Positions 42,676 through 52,289 of a stretch of DNA of 64,000 bases are shown here, in pieces. Below the pieces are notes generated by a model. It worked only from the letters and a program-made list of their open reading frames with translations. It made no database searches and had not been told where the DNA came from. Each line of letters opens with the position of its first letter. Within the stretch, counting starts at the first letter, position 1. This DNA comes from Alphaproteobacteria bacterium (GTDB taxonomy: Bacteria; Pseudomonadota; Alphaproteobacteria; DSM-16000; Inquilinaceae): the NCBI GenBank assembly GCA_028284045.1, contig JANQSN010000058.1:1-64000 (forward strand). The letters run 5' to 3'. Made by a program: the position numbers and the translations under genes.

Positions 42676-43634
42676 CCCGCTCGATGACCCGTAGGGCCAC
42701 CCGTTGGACCGCCGGCACCGCACTTGCCGCGGGCGTGCTCGCCACGGCGGTGCCGGCCGCCGCCACCGACCTGATCATGGTCTCCGGCAGCCAGGGCGGC
42801 ACCTGGTTCCCGATGGCCGGCGCCATCGCCAATGTCGCGGAGCAGGCGCTGGACGACGTGTCGATCCAGGTGCGCCCGGGCGGCGGCCTCGCCAATCTGC
42901 GCGCCATCGAGGTCGGCCAGGCGCATCTTGCCGTCGGCAACACGATTTCCACCGTGGATGCCCGCGCCGGCCACGACCCGTTCGAGGCGGCGATCGAGAA
43001 TGTCTGCCATATCAGCTACATGTACCCGCAATACATCCAGGCGGTGACGGTCAACCTGGATGTCGCGGCGATGGAGGACCTGGCCGGCCACCGTCTGGCG
43101 GTGACGCCGCGCGGCAATACGGCGGAGCTGGTGGCGCGCCAGACGCTGGAAGCGTACGGGCTCAGCTACGACGACCTCGACGGCGTCGACTTCGCCGCCA
43201 TGTCCGACCAGGTCAACATGATGAAGGACGGCCAGGTCGACGCCTTCTTCCAGGCGACCAGCATTCCGGCCGGCGTGGTGATGGACGTCGCCGCGTCGAC
43301 GGATATCCGCGTGCTGGGCATCAGCGACGACGCCTTCGCCGGCCTGCAGGCGATCAACCCGGGCTTCGGCCGGCTGACCATTCCCGCCGATACCTATCCC
43401 GGCCAGGACGCCGATGTCATGACCGCGGGCTGGGGCACCCACATCATCGCCGATTGCGGCCTGGACGAGGAGATCGCCTACGGCATCACACGCGCGATGG
43501 TGGAGGGCCTGGAGGAGCTGGGCACCGCGATCGCGCCCTTGCGCGCCCTGGATCCCGCCACCATGGCCCAGGATGTCGGCGTGCCCTTCCATCCGGGCGC
43601 CGAGCGCTACTACCGCGAGATCGGCGCCCTCTAA
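42672..43634 (+). CDS. TAXI family TRAP solute-binding protein
   Basis: A 320-residue periplasmic protein with a Sec signal (MTRSMTRRATRWTAGTALAA, cleavage after AAA near residue 32) and the TAXI signature MVSGSQGGTWFPMAGAIANV, followed by the HLAVGNTIS and AFFQATSIPAGVV segments. It captures the substrate for the permease encoded just upstream, with which it overlaps by 4 bases (ATGA). A strong hairpin terminator follows. Confidence 0.9.
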   Translation: MTRSMTRRATRWTAGTALAAGVLATAVPAAATDLIMVSGSQGGTWFPMAGAIANVAEQALDDVSIQVRPGGGLANLRAIEVGQAHLAVGNTISTVDARAGHDPFEAAIENVCHISYMYPQYIQAVTVNLDVAAMEDLAGHRLAVTPRGNTAELVARQTLEAYGLSYDDLDGVDFAAMSDQVNMMKDGQVDAFFQATSIPAGVVMDVAASTDIRVLGISDDAFAGLQAINPGFGRLTIPADTYPGQDADVMTAGWGTHIIADCGLDEEIAYGITRAMVEGLEELGTAIAPLRALDPATMAQDVGVPFHPGAERYYREIGAL

Positions 43635-43654
43635 GACGCCGCATGCGGCCATGC

Positions 43655-43692
43655 GAAGGCCGGTGCGGCTGTGTCATGCCGCACCGGCCTTC
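43655..43692. terminator. Bidirectional terminator between TRAP and solute-binding genes
   Basis: Perfect 15-base arms GAAGGCCGGTGCGGC (43655-43669) and GCCGCACCGGCCTTC (43678-43692) flank an 8-base loop and are followed by TTCG. It lies between two convergent genes and probably ends transcription from both. Confidence 0.8.
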
Positions 43693-43724
43693 TTCGATCT
43701 GGCCCTCGGACGACTGGCCGGCGG

Positions 43725-44477
43725 TCAGTTCATCGCGGGTTCAAGGCCGTAGCGGCTGAGGATCTCCGCATAGGTGCCGTCGGCCTGCATCTCCGCGAAG
43801 GCGGCTTCCCAGGCGCTGAAATCGGCGTCGACCAGGTTGCGCGACCCGGTGATGTAGACGTGGGAGCTGAACACCTCATCCCCGCCCACCAGTTGCGACG
43901 GATCCAGCCCTTCCTGCACGGCGGAGAAGATCGCCAGGGACTCCAGGTTGACCATGGCGTCGACGCGGCCCGCGGCGAGCAGCCGGGCCAGGGTGTAGGG
44001 ATCGCTGGCCACTTCCAGATTGGTCCAGCCCTGGGCCTCCGCCCAGTTATGCATCGGCGTGTCGAGCTGAACCCCGACGCGCCCGACGTCGGCCGCATCG
44101 TCGACGCTCAGCGCATCGCCGTTCCAGGTCCAGATGACCATGCGCTCCGGCAGCACCGGCAGGACCCAATGGAACAGGTCTTCCCGCGGCGGGGAGCGCA
44201 CCATCATCACGATGATGTGGTCGTCCTCCTGCTGCATGGTGTTGTAGGCGCGCGCCCACGGCATCACCTCGACCTCGAACGGGTGGCCGACGCGGCTGGT
44301 GATCTCCTGCAGCGTGTCGTACAGCACGCCGCCGGTCATCACGCCGTCCTCGACGATGCCGTAGGGCGGGATCGGGGCGGCGATGAGGGTGTACTCCTCG
44401 GCCATCGCCGGCGCGGCGGCGGACAGGGCCGAGGCCGCGAAGGCAGCGCTCAGGACCACGGGTTTCAGGCTCCGCAT
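43725..44477 (-). CDS. Periplasmic amino-acid-type substrate-binding protein
   Basis: A 250-residue protein with a signal peptide (MRSLKPVVLSAAFAASALSA, cleavage after AMA near residue 26) and the solute-binding family 3 fold: IAAPIPPYGIVEDGVMTGG, PWARAYNTMQQ, and LLAAGRVDAMV. Length matches the family (about 250). No transporter permease is beside it; the only close gene, 59 bases upstream on the same strand, is a chemoreceptor. It therefore may serve as the ligand-binding partner for chemotaxis rather than import. Confidence 0.85.
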   Translation of the reverse strand: MRSLKPVVLSAAFAASALSAAAPAMAEEYTLIAAPIPPYGIVEDGVMTGGVLYDTLQEITSRVGHPFEVEVMPWARAYNTMQQEDDHIIVMMVRSPPREDLFHWVLPVLPERMVIWTWNGDALSVDDAADVGRVGVQLDTPMHNWAEAQGWTNLEVASDPYTLARLLAAGRVDAMVNLESLAIFSAVQEGLDPSQLVGGDEVFSSHVYITGSRNLVDADFSAWEAAFAEMQADGTYAEILSRYGLEPAMN

Positions 44478-44536
44478 CGGGGCAACTCCATCTTGTTCGT
44501 TTTCGGTGATCTTGGGGGCTTGTTGCCTGCCGGCGC

Positions 44537-46081
44537 TCAGGCCGACCGGACCTGGTCGAGGAAGCGGTCGACCTCGGCATTGAGCGTCGTGAATTCGTCC
44601 GACACCGCCGCAATGCCGGTGGAGATCGTCTCGGCGCGACCGGCATTGCCGGCCGACTGGGTCTCGACCTCCGTCAGGTCGCCGGCCATCTGCACCGTCT
44701 GATCGGAGGCCACGCGCACGCTGCGGGCGATCTCGCCGGTCGAGCTGTCCTGCTCCGCAACCGCGCTGGCGATGGTGGTCGCGATCTCGCTCAACTGGCC
44801 GATCACCTCGACGATCTGGGCGATGTCGTCCACCGTGGTCGTGGTCGCCGCCTGGATGCCGTCGACCAGTGTCTCGATCTCCTGGGTGGCGCGCTGGGTC
44901 TGGGCGGCCAGGTTCTTGACCTCGTTGGCCACGACGGCGAACCCGCGCCCGGCCTCGCCGGCTCGTGCCGCTTCGATGGTCGCGTTCAGGGCCAGCAGGT
45001 TGGTCTGCTCGGCGATCGATGAGATCAGCGTCACCACCTCGCCGATCTTGCGGGAGCTGTTGTTCAGGTCGCCGACGCTTGCCTGGGTCTGGTCGGCGCG
45101 CGTCCGCGCGACGCCGGTGATCTCCGAACTCCGGTCGATATGCTCGGCGATCTCGCGCACCGACGACGAAAGCTGCTCGGTCGCGGACGCCACGGACTGG
45201 AAACTGTCGCTGATCGACGACGCCGAGGCGGCAGCGCGGCTGCAGGTCCCGGCATTGTCGTCGGTGGCGGATTTCAGGCTGGTGGACAAGGTGCGGGCTT
45301 CGCCGACCTTCTCCGCCATATTGGCGACCAGGTGCTTGACGGAGGCCTGGAACTGGTCGGCCAGACCCTCGCGGGTGCGCTGCACTTCCTCCACCGAGCG
45401 CCGGTCGGCCTCTTCCCGCTCGCCGCGCAGCTTGTCCATCTGCGCGAGGTTGTCGCGGAAGACGGCGATGGCTCGTGCCATGTCGCCGATCTCGTTCTGC
45501 CGGTCCAGATGGTCGATCGGTGTCGATCCGTCACCGGCGGCGAGCTGCTTCATGGTTCCGGTCAGTTGGATCACCGGCCGCAGGACCGTCCTGAGGACGA
45601 CCGTCACCAGGACCAGCATGATCACCAGAGTGACCAGCGCCCCGATGGCGTCATTGGTCAGGGAGGTGGCGGCCGCTTCCTCGATGCCGGCGCGGGAGTA
45701 CTGCAGCTCGAAGATGGCGAGTTCTTCGCCGTTGCGCACGATCGGTTGGCTGGCCTCGATCACGCGGTCGTCGGCGTGGGCGGTGCCGACTTCGGCCATG
45801 ACGTCGCCATTGGCTTCGACAACCCGCGCCCAGATGAAGTCATCGACCTCGGACAAGCCGCCGATGATCTGCTCGGCCTCGCCGCCGTTCATGTTCCAAA
45901 CCGCCGTGACCAGCGCCCGCGCCTGGGACTCCGCCACCCAGTGCGCCTGGCTCTGCAGGTCGGCCTCCAGGCGCTCGGTCGTCGAGCGGGCATTCCACAA
46001 GGCTTGCGCGCCGGAAACCGCCGTGATGACGACGGCGAAGACGAGGCCAGCTTTCTGAGAGAGACTGAGTCGAAGGGACAT
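44537..46081 (-). CDS. Methyl-accepting chemotaxis protein
   Basis: A 514-residue chemoreceptor with an N-terminal membrane helix (about residues 10-28), a periplasmic sensor region (about 30-145), a second membrane helix (about 148-168), HAMP, and the signalling domain with tip [20 protein letters not shown]. The linker contains an unusual single cysteine ([10 protein letters not shown]). Different in sensor sequence from the pair at 33-36 kb. It lies directly upstream of the solute-binding protein gene, which suggests a binding-protein-mediated receptor. Confidence 0.9.
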   Translation of the reverse strand: MSLRLSLSQKAGLVFAVVITAVSGAQALWNARSTTERLEADLQSQAHWVAESQARALVTAVWNMNGGEAEQIIGGLSEVDDFIWARVVEANGDVMAEVGTAHADDRVIEASQPIVRNGEELAIFELQYSRAGIEEAAATSLTNDAIGALVTLVIMLVLVTVVLRTVLRPVIQLTGTMKQLAAGDGSTPIDHLDRQNEIGDMARAIAVFRDNLAQMDKLRGEREEADRRSVEEVQRTREGLADQFQASVKHLVANMAEKVGEARTLSTSLKSATDDNAGTCSRAAASASSISDSFQSVASATEQLSSSVREIAEHIDRSSEITGVARTRADQTQASVGDLNNSSRKIGEVVTLISSIAEQTNLLALNATIEAARAGEAGRGFAVVANEVKNLAAQTQRATQEIETLVDGIQAATTTTVDDIAQIVEVIGQLSEIATTIASAVAEQDSSTGEIARSVRVASDQTVQMAGDLTEVETQSAGNAGRAETISTGIAAVSDEFTTLNAEVDRFLDQVRSA

Positions 46082-46688
46082 CGGCGCCGGATCTCCCGGA
46101 GGTTTGGGAAGGCCCGAGGAGGCTATCGGCGAAACCTTAACAAGCGATTGAGGATTTGGATCCTATCTCTCAAGAGAATTGCCAGAAATTGACTTAATAA
46201 TTCAACGATAGAGCAAATATCATCGTGATGAGTTGGGTATAGAAAACGTTAACGGCGAAGTGGATTTTTCTCATTGGATGTATGGAAGATGCACTGGCTC
46301 GACGGATACTGGATCGGCGACCCCTGAGTCCGATGCCGCTGGTCGGCTTCCAGGCGCGCGGGCGTCGACTGGGCGCTCATAGGGCTTGGCCGCCGCGATC
46401 CGCCTGATGGCGACGGCGTGCCGCGGGGGCTTCGGCGCGCCCCCGGGGTGAGGGCGGCTCGGTTGGGGATACCCAGACCTCTGCGATAGTCTCGTGGTTC
46501 CAACGGCCCGGGAAACGGTGGCATTTGCGCCGTTTTTGTTTGATAACGATTCTCATTATCAATATCGTGCGGGCCGCCGAGCTGGCCGATGACGGTGTCC
46601 GGCTCGAAGCGTGCCGGCCAACCGGACCAGGATCCGGTGGGCCGCATCCGCACCGTCGCATCACATCCTCTCGCAATGGACCGGACCG
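46082..46688. other. Regulatory region with Fur box between receptor and RTX genes
   Basis: About 600 bases, AT-rich near 46140-46260 where the chemoreceptor promoter must lie. A GC-rich inverted repeat CGGGGGC/GCCCCCG is near 46420-46450. The Fur-type site is at 46542-46560. No convincing gene was found; a short - strand open frame through 46250-46650 has no family resemblance. Confidence 0.5.
46542..46560. promoter_or_regulatory. Fur-type box upstream of the RTX protein
   Basis: GATAACGATTCTCATTATC matches the classical 19-base Fur consensus GATAATGATAATCATTATC at 16 positions. It is 128 bases upstream of the start of the large secreted protein and sits after a T-rich stretch (TTTTTGTTT). 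It predicts derepression under iron limitation. Confidence 0.7.
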
Positions 46689-49600
46689 ATGACGAATGTG
46701 AAGACCGCGATCCTGGTTGGGGATCGGCGTGCCGATGCGCTGTTCCTGCCGATGGAAGACAGCGACGAAGCCATCATGGCCTCTGACGCGCCGTCACCGT
46801 CCGTCGCCGGCGCTGTCCCGCCGCGCGAGATCCCGCCGATTCCGTCCGGCGTGCTTGTCGGCGATCAGGGGGATGACAAGGTTCACCTGTTCGTCGACAA
46901 GAACGGTGACGGCGATTCCGCCGATGCCGGCGAGCGGCTGGTCTTCTTCGATGCGACCAACGCCAACGGCATCGCCGCGCCGACCACCAGTGTCTTCGCC
47001 ATCGCCCAGGCGGCCGACGGTTCCGTCTTTGTCGGCGACGGCACCACCGACACGGTGTATCGCCTGATCGACCTCAATCGCGACGGCGACGCCAACGATG
47101 TCGGCGAGTCCGGCATCTGGTTCTCCGGCGCCGGCAATGCCGACGGCTTCACCCTGCCGACACCGAACGGCATCGCCGAGGGACCGGACGGCGCGATCTA
47201 CATCGTGAACGCCGGGACCGGCAGCCAGCCCCAGGACGCGATCTATCGCACCGTGGATCTGAACGGTGACGGCGACGCCAACGACGCGGGCGAGGCGACG
47301 CTCTTCGTCGACCTCAGCGCCCTGGTGCCCTCGTCCTCCGCGTTCGAGCTCTCCTTCATCGGCGACCGCGGATACGTCGCCGACACAGCGGGACGCGAGA
47401 CCGACGCGATCTACACCTTCCGGGACGACGACGGCTCCGGCGTCATCGAGGCGGACGAACTCTCCGTCTTCGCCGCCGATGGTCCGGATGGCGGGCCCAT
47501 CGATTTCGCCCAGGCCGCCGACGGCGAGTCCATCGTCGTCTGGGAACTCCTTGGCGACTTCGACACCGGCATCTCCCGGGTCTTGCGCCTGACCGATCTC
47601 GACGGCTCGGGGGCGATCGACCAGCCGGACGAGACGGTCGAGATCTGGAATACCCTGCAGCTCCCGTCCGTCTTCGAGACTGGCGCGGGATTCTCCATCG
47701 CCTCGGACGGCGAGGGGCGCCTGGCCCTGACATCGAACGATTTCGATCGGTTCGGCGACAATATCTACATTCTCGACGACCTGAATGGCGACGGCGATTA
47801 CTTCGATCTGGGCGAGACCAACGTCCTGGCGTCCCGTGCCTTCGATGACAGCGCACTCGACCGCCCGCGCGCCGTGGCGTTCTACGAGGGGCCGCCGAAC
47901 CGGGCGCCATCGGCCGAAGACGACGGTTTCGCGATTGCCGCCGGAACCGTCGAGGTCACCGGCAATGTGCTGGACGACAACGGCAACGGGCCGGATACGG
48001 ACGTCAATCCGGACGATGTCGACTTTCTGACGGTCGTCGCCGTGAACGGCGACGAGGCCGCCGTCGGCGAGACCATCGCGCTGGCGTCGGGCGCCTTCGT
48101 CACCGTGCAGGAGGACGGCAGCTTCACCTACGACGCGAACGGGATCTTCGACGGTCTCGCGTTCGGCCAGACTGCCACCGACAGCTTCACCTACACCATC
48201 ACCGACGGCGTCTTCGACCTGGTCGATCCGTTCCCGGCCAGCCTCTCCGTGACGGCGCTGGACGGCACCAACGGCACGCGCTTCATCGCGGCGGAGTCCT
48301 TCGCCAATACCGGGATCGTGGTGTCGAACGCCGGCGACGTGAACGATGACGGCATCGACGACGTCATCATCGGCGCCAATCGCGTCAACTCCGGCGGCCG
48401 GGAGCTCGCCGGCGCGAGCTATGTGGTGTTCGGCACCGAGGAGGGGCTGGGTGCCGAGTTCGATCTGTCGACGCTCAACGGCGACAACGGCTTCGCGATC
48501 GCCGGCGCGAACCCGGGCGACTGGACCGGCTCAGCCGTCTCCGGCGACATCGACGTCAACGGCGATGGCATCGCCGACCTGATCATCAGCGCCGTCCAGG
48601 CGAGCCCGGACGGCAAGACGAACGCCGGGTCCGTTTATGTGGTGTTCGGCGCCGCGGCCGGTTTCGCGGCGGATATCTCCCTGTCGGACATCGACGGCAC
48701 CAACGGGTTCCGCCTGGACGGCATCGACGAGGCGGACTTCGCCGGCATCTGGGTTTCCGAAGCGGGGGACATCAACGACGACGGCATCGGCGATATTCTG
48801 GTCGGATCGCAGAACGCCAACGGCGGGGCCGGCGAGACCTATGTGGTCTTCGGCAGCGACGAGGATTTCCCGGCCGACCTCGACCTCGACGACCTCGACG
48901 GGGAGAACGGCTTCCGGCTCGATGGCATCAATGCCGGTGACAGCAGCGGGGTGAGCGTCTCCGGCGCCGGCGACGTCAACGGCGACGGCGTCGACGACCT
49001 CATTATCGGCGCGTCCAAGGCCAGCCCGGATGGCCGGGCGGGTGCCGGCGAGAGCTATGTGGTGTTCGGCACGAAGGACGGTTTCGAGGAGTCGTTCGAC
49101 CTCTCCACGCTGGATGGCAGCAATGGCTTGCGCGTCATCGGCGCCGTCGCCGGCGGCGACAGCGGGGTCTCCGTCTCCCGGGCCGGCGACGTCAACGCCG
49201 ACGGCATCGACGATTTCCTGATCGGTGCGCGGACGGCCGACGTGTCGGTGGGCGGCGATGTCCGGTTCGCCGCGGGCGAAGCCTATGTCGTCTTCGGCAC
49301 CCCCGAGCCGTCCGACGGTATTCTGGACCTCGCCGACATCGACGGCACCAACGGGGTTCGGATCCTCGGCGCCGAGTCGGGCGACAACACCGGCGTCTCC
49401 GTCGCCGCCGCCGGCGACGTCAACGGCGACGGCATCGACGACGTCATCATCGGCGCGTCTGCGGCCACGGCCGGCTTCGACTTCTTTGCCGGGGCGGCCT
49501 ATGTGGTCTTCGGCTCGGCGGACGGGTTCGATCGGGAGATCGACCTGGCCGCACTCGACGGCACCGACGGCTTCCGTCTGCAGGGCAGCGGCAGCAGCGC

Positions 49601-51857
49601 CCAGACCGGCCTGTCGGTGTCGGCGGCGGGCGACCTCAACAACGATGGCTTCGACGACATCATCGTCGGCGGGCCGTTCGCCAACGGCTTCGACGGCGGC
49701 GCCTACGTCGTCTATGGCCGTCCGACCTTCGCGCCGAATACCGATGTGGCGACAGTGACGGTCACCGCGACGGGCGTGGCCGAGGCCACCACCCTGGCGG
49801 CTGGCAACCATTTCTCCCTGTTCCTCGACACCGATGCCAACACGGTCTACGCCACGGGCGAGAACGTGCTGGCCCAGCTCGGCAACGGGGTCACCGGCTA
49901 CGACATCAAGACGCCGCTGCCGGTGGCGCTGCCGGAGGGCTTCGACGCGAAGATCGTGTCGGTCGCCGCCGGGCAGATCCACGGCTCGTTCCTGACCGAA
50001 GACGGCGACGTCTATGTCTGGGGCTTCGGCAACTTCGGCAGCCTCGGACTGGGCGACGAGGATAACCGGGTCGTCGCCACCAGGATCGAGGGTCCGCTCG
50101 ACGACCAGAAAGTGGTCGCCATCAACCACGGCAACGGCGTTTCCTACGCCATCACCGAGGATGGCGATCTCTATGGCTGGGGAAAGAACAATCAGGGGCA
50201 GCTCGGCCTCGGCGACACGGATGATCGCCTGACGCCGACCAAGCTCGACGTCGACGGCAAGGCCGTGGCGGCGGTGTCGTCGGGAACCGGCCATACGCTG
50301 GTCCTGGCCGCCGATGGCACGGTCTACGGCTTCGGCGGCAACCGGGACGGTCAGGCGGCGCCGGACCAGCTCGAAGGGCCGGGCGATCCGGTCAATCGCG
50401 TGCTGACGCCGTCCCTGATTCCGGGGCTGCCGGACAACGTCATCGGCGTGACCGCCGACACCCAGACCTCCTTCGCAGTCACCGCCGACGGCAAGCTGTT
50501 CGGCTGGGGCGAGAACTCCTTCGGTCAGCTTCTGATCGGCACCGATAACGGCGATGGAACCTTCGTGCCGACGGACGACAAGGTGTTGTTGCCGGTAGAG
50601 CTCGACGTGCCCGGCACTGTCGTCGACGTGAAGGGCGGGGCGCGCTGGGTCGCGGCGCTCACCGACGATGGCGACGTATATCTTTGGGGGCCGAACGACG
50701 AAGGGCCGAGCGGCGGGCTGGACGGCGATCCGGCGCGGGAGACCGACGCCTCGTTCTTCCCGACCAAGCTGGCGGGCCTCGACGATCCGACGATCGTCGA
50801 GATCCAGACCGGGCCGAACCATCTGCTCGCCCGGGCCGAAGACGGCAAGATCTACGCCCTCGGATCGAACAGCGACGGTCGTCTCGGCTTCGTGTCGGAC
50901 GGCCCGGTGTACGAGCCGGCGTTGGTGGAGATTGCCGACGATCCCGCCCCGTTCCTCTTGGCGACGACGCCGGCGGACAATGCGCGGGATATCGATGCCG
51001 ATGCCAGCCTGGTCTTCACCTTCACCGAGGAGATCTTCGCCGGTGACGGGGCCATCCGGCTGGTCAATCGCGACGACCCCGGCGATGTGCGGGAATTGGA
51101 TGTCGGCGACGACCGGTTCGTCGTCTTCGACGGCGATACTGTGACCGTCACGCCGTCGGCCTTCTTCCGCCCGGACGCCCGATATGCCGTGGAGTTCGAC
51201 ACCGGCGCCTTCGTCGACGCCGACGGCAATCCGGTGATCGGCTTCGAGAGCGGCGACACCAGCTCGTACAACTTCACGGTCTCCGATGCGCCGATCGACG
51301 GCGCCATCACCGAGATCGGCACGCGCGAGTCGGACCTGCTGCGCGGCGGCGACGGCGGCGACACGCTGCGCGGCAAGCAGGGCGACGACTTCCTGTTCGG
51401 CAACGACGGGGACGACCGGCTGCTCGGCAATCGCGGGGATGACGCGCTGTGGGGCGGCGCGGGCAATGATCGCCTGTTCGGCAACCGGGGCGACGACACG
51501 CTGTCGGGCGGCGCCGGCAACGATCGCCTATCGGGCGGCTGGGGCGACGACCGGCTGGAGGGCGGTGCCGGCAACGACCGTCTGTGGGGCAGTGCCGGGG
51601 AAGATACCTTCGTCTTCGGGGAGGGCGACGGCCACGATGTCATCGAAGACTTCGAGACCAGCAGCTTCTTCTTCTGGCGAAGTGATGAAGACCGGTTGCT
51701 GCTGAACATCGATGGCGTCGACAGCAAGTGGGATATGGTCCGCTTCCTCGACCGGGACGGCCGCGATCTGGTCTTCGAGTTCGACGACGAGACCAGCCTC
51801 CGGTTCGAGGACACGTCGTTCTGGGACTTCGTCAGGATGGATATCGACTTCGTCTGA
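46689..51857 (+). CDS. Large secreted RTX protein with FG-GAP and RCC1 propellers
   Basis: A 1722-residue protein without a Sec signal, as expected for type I secretion. Domains in order: N-terminal Asp-rich repeats resembling NHL/VCBS blades (residues about 50-400), a cadherin-like Ig domain (about 405-515), seven FG-GAP repeats of the type SGAGDVNGDGVDDLIIGA (about 520-1015) forming one propeller, RCC1-type repeats (GWGKNNQGQLGLGD; about 1034-1415) forming a second, an SbsA-like Ig domain (about 1420-1535), RTX nonapeptides (GGAGNDRLFG; about 1545-1645), and an acidic C-terminal tail. The ATG at 46689 (MTNVKTAILVGDRR) was chosen because longer N-termini look non-coding. The Fur box upstream suggests iron-responsive expression. 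No type I exporter is in the window. Confidence 0.87.
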   Translation: MTNVKTAILVGDRRADALFLPMEDSDEAIMASDAPSPSVAGAVPPREIPPIPSGVLVGDQGDDKVHLFVDKNGDGDSADAGERLVFFDATNANGIAAPTTSVFAIAQAADGSVFVGDGTTDTVYRLIDLNRDGDANDVGESGIWFSGAGNADGFTLPTPNGIAEGPDGAIYIVNAGTGSQPQDAIYRTVDLNGDGDANDAGEATLFVDLSALVPSSSAFELSFIGDRGYVADTAGRETDAIYTFRDDDGSGVIEADELSVFAADGPDGGPIDFAQAADGESIVVWELLGDFDTGISRVLRLTDLDGSGAIDQPDETVEIWNTLQLPSVFETGAGFSIASDGEGRLALTSNDFDRFGDNIYILDDLNGDGDYFDLGETNVLASRAFDDSALDRPRAVAFYEGPPNRAPSAEDDGFAIAAGTVEVTGNVLDDNGNGPDTDVNPDDVDFLTVVAVNGDEAAVGETIALASGAFVTVQEDGSFTYDANGIFDGLAFGQTATDSFTYTITDGVFDLVDPFPASLSVTALDGTNGTRFIAAESFANTGIVVSNAGDVNDDGIDDVIIGANRVNSGGRELAGASYVVFGTEEGLGAEFDLSTLNGDNGFAIAGANPGDWTGSAVSGDIDVNGDGIADLIISAVQASPDGKTNAGSVYVVFGAAAGFAADISLSDIDGTNGFRLDGIDEADFAGIWVSEAGDINDDGIGDILVGSQNANGGAGETYVVFGSDEDFPADLDLDDLDGENGFRLDGINAGDSSGVSVSGAGDVNGDGVDDLIIGASKASPDGRAGAGESYVVFGTKDGFEESFDLSTLDGSNGLRVIGAVAGGDSGVSVSRAGDVNADGIDDFLIGARTADVSVGGDVRFAAGEAYVVFGTPEPSDGILDLADIDGTNGVRILGAESGDNTGVSVAAAGDVNGDGIDDVIIGASAATAGFDFFAGAAYVVFGSADGFDREIDLAALDGTDGFRLQGSGSSAQTGLSVSAAGDLNNDGFDDIIVGGPFANGFDGGAYVVYGRPTFAPNTDVATVTVTATGVAEATTLAAGNHFSLFLDTDANTVYATGENVLAQLGNGVTGYDIKTPLPVALPEGFDAKIVSVAAGQIHGSFLTEDGDVYVWGFGNFGSLGLGDEDNRVVATRIEGPLDDQKVVAINHGNGVSYAITEDGDLYGWGKNNQGQLGLGDTDDRLTPTKLDVDGKAVAAVSSGTGHTLVLAADGTVYGFGGNRDGQAAPDQLEGPGDPVNRVLTPSLIPGLPDNVIGVTADTQTSFAVTADGKLFGWGENSFGQLLIGTDNGDGTFVPTDDKVLLPVELDVPGTVVDVKGGARWVAALTDDGDVYLWGPNDEGPSGGLDGDPARETDASFFPTKLAGLDDPTIVEIQTGPNHLLARAEDGKIYALGSNSDGRLGFVSDGPVYEPALVEIADDPAPFLLATTPADNARDIDADASLVFTFTEEIFAGDGAIRLVNRDDPGDVRELDVGDDRFVVFDGDTVTVTPSAFFRPDARYAVEFDTGAFVDADGNPVIGFESGDTSSYNFTVSDAPIDGAITEIGTRESDLLRGGDGGDTLRGKQGDDFLFGNDGDDRLLGNRGDDALWGGAGNDRLFGNRGDDTLSGGAGNDRLSGGWGDDRLEGGAGNDRLWGSAGEDTFVFGEGDGHDVIEDFETSSFFFWRSDEDRLLLNIDGVDSKWDMVRFLDRDGRDLVFEFDDETSLRFEDTSFWDFVRMDIDFV

Positions 51858-51934
51858 GCGGCGAGGGGCGCGGTGGCGACGACCCGCGGGTCTTCTCTGC
51901 CGCGCCCATGCTCAGGATCGGATAAATGTCTCGG

Positions 51935-52011
51935 TGGTAGCGGAGGAGGGACTCGAACCCCCGACACGCGGATTATGATTCCGCTGCTCTAACCGACTGA
52001 GCTACTCCGCC
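51935..52011 (-). tRNA. tRNA-Met (anticodon CAT)
   Basis: A full cloverleaf on the - strand: acceptor GGCGGAG/CTCCGCT, D-loop AGCTCAGTCGGTTAGAGC, anticodon stem GCGGA/TCCGC with loop ATCATAA (anticodon CAT), T-arm GGGGGTTCGAGTCCCTC, and encoded CCA at 51937-51935. The form fits an elongator tRNA-Met; a CAT-anticodon tRNA-Ile is the alternative. Confidence 0.93.
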
Positions 52012-52289
52012 ATACTTTGGTTCTAAAGGCTGACTATCTGATCTATCCGGTGTCGACCGACGGTCACCATATCGGCGCCCCGGAAGGTTCCAAGACGCAT
52101 ATTCAGCCTCTCGACGACATCAGACCGGAAGGCGCAGAACCTATCCTTCCGCGGTCGCTTGTCAAGTATGGCCGTCCGCTGGCAACCAGATCCGTGGCGG
52201 CACATCACATCAACCTTGCGCGGCATCATTTGCGATGATGGGGCGCAGTATCGGCCGTTCGTGTGATGCGATGGGGGGGACACCGGGCG
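52012..52289. other. Spacer between tRNA and the MoxR-VWA operon
   Basis: About 280 bases holding the tRNA promoter side on one strand and the putative promoter of the operon on the other. No gene, attachment-site duplication or integrase was found. Confidence 0.4.

Noticed and set aside
46249-46653. - strand open frame upstream of the RTX protein
   Set aside because: It crosses the Fur box and promoter region, has no family resemblance and no ribosome binding site.
51935-52289. tRNA gene as an integration site for a genomic island
   Set aside because: No integrase gene and no repeated tRNA 3' end were found in the window.
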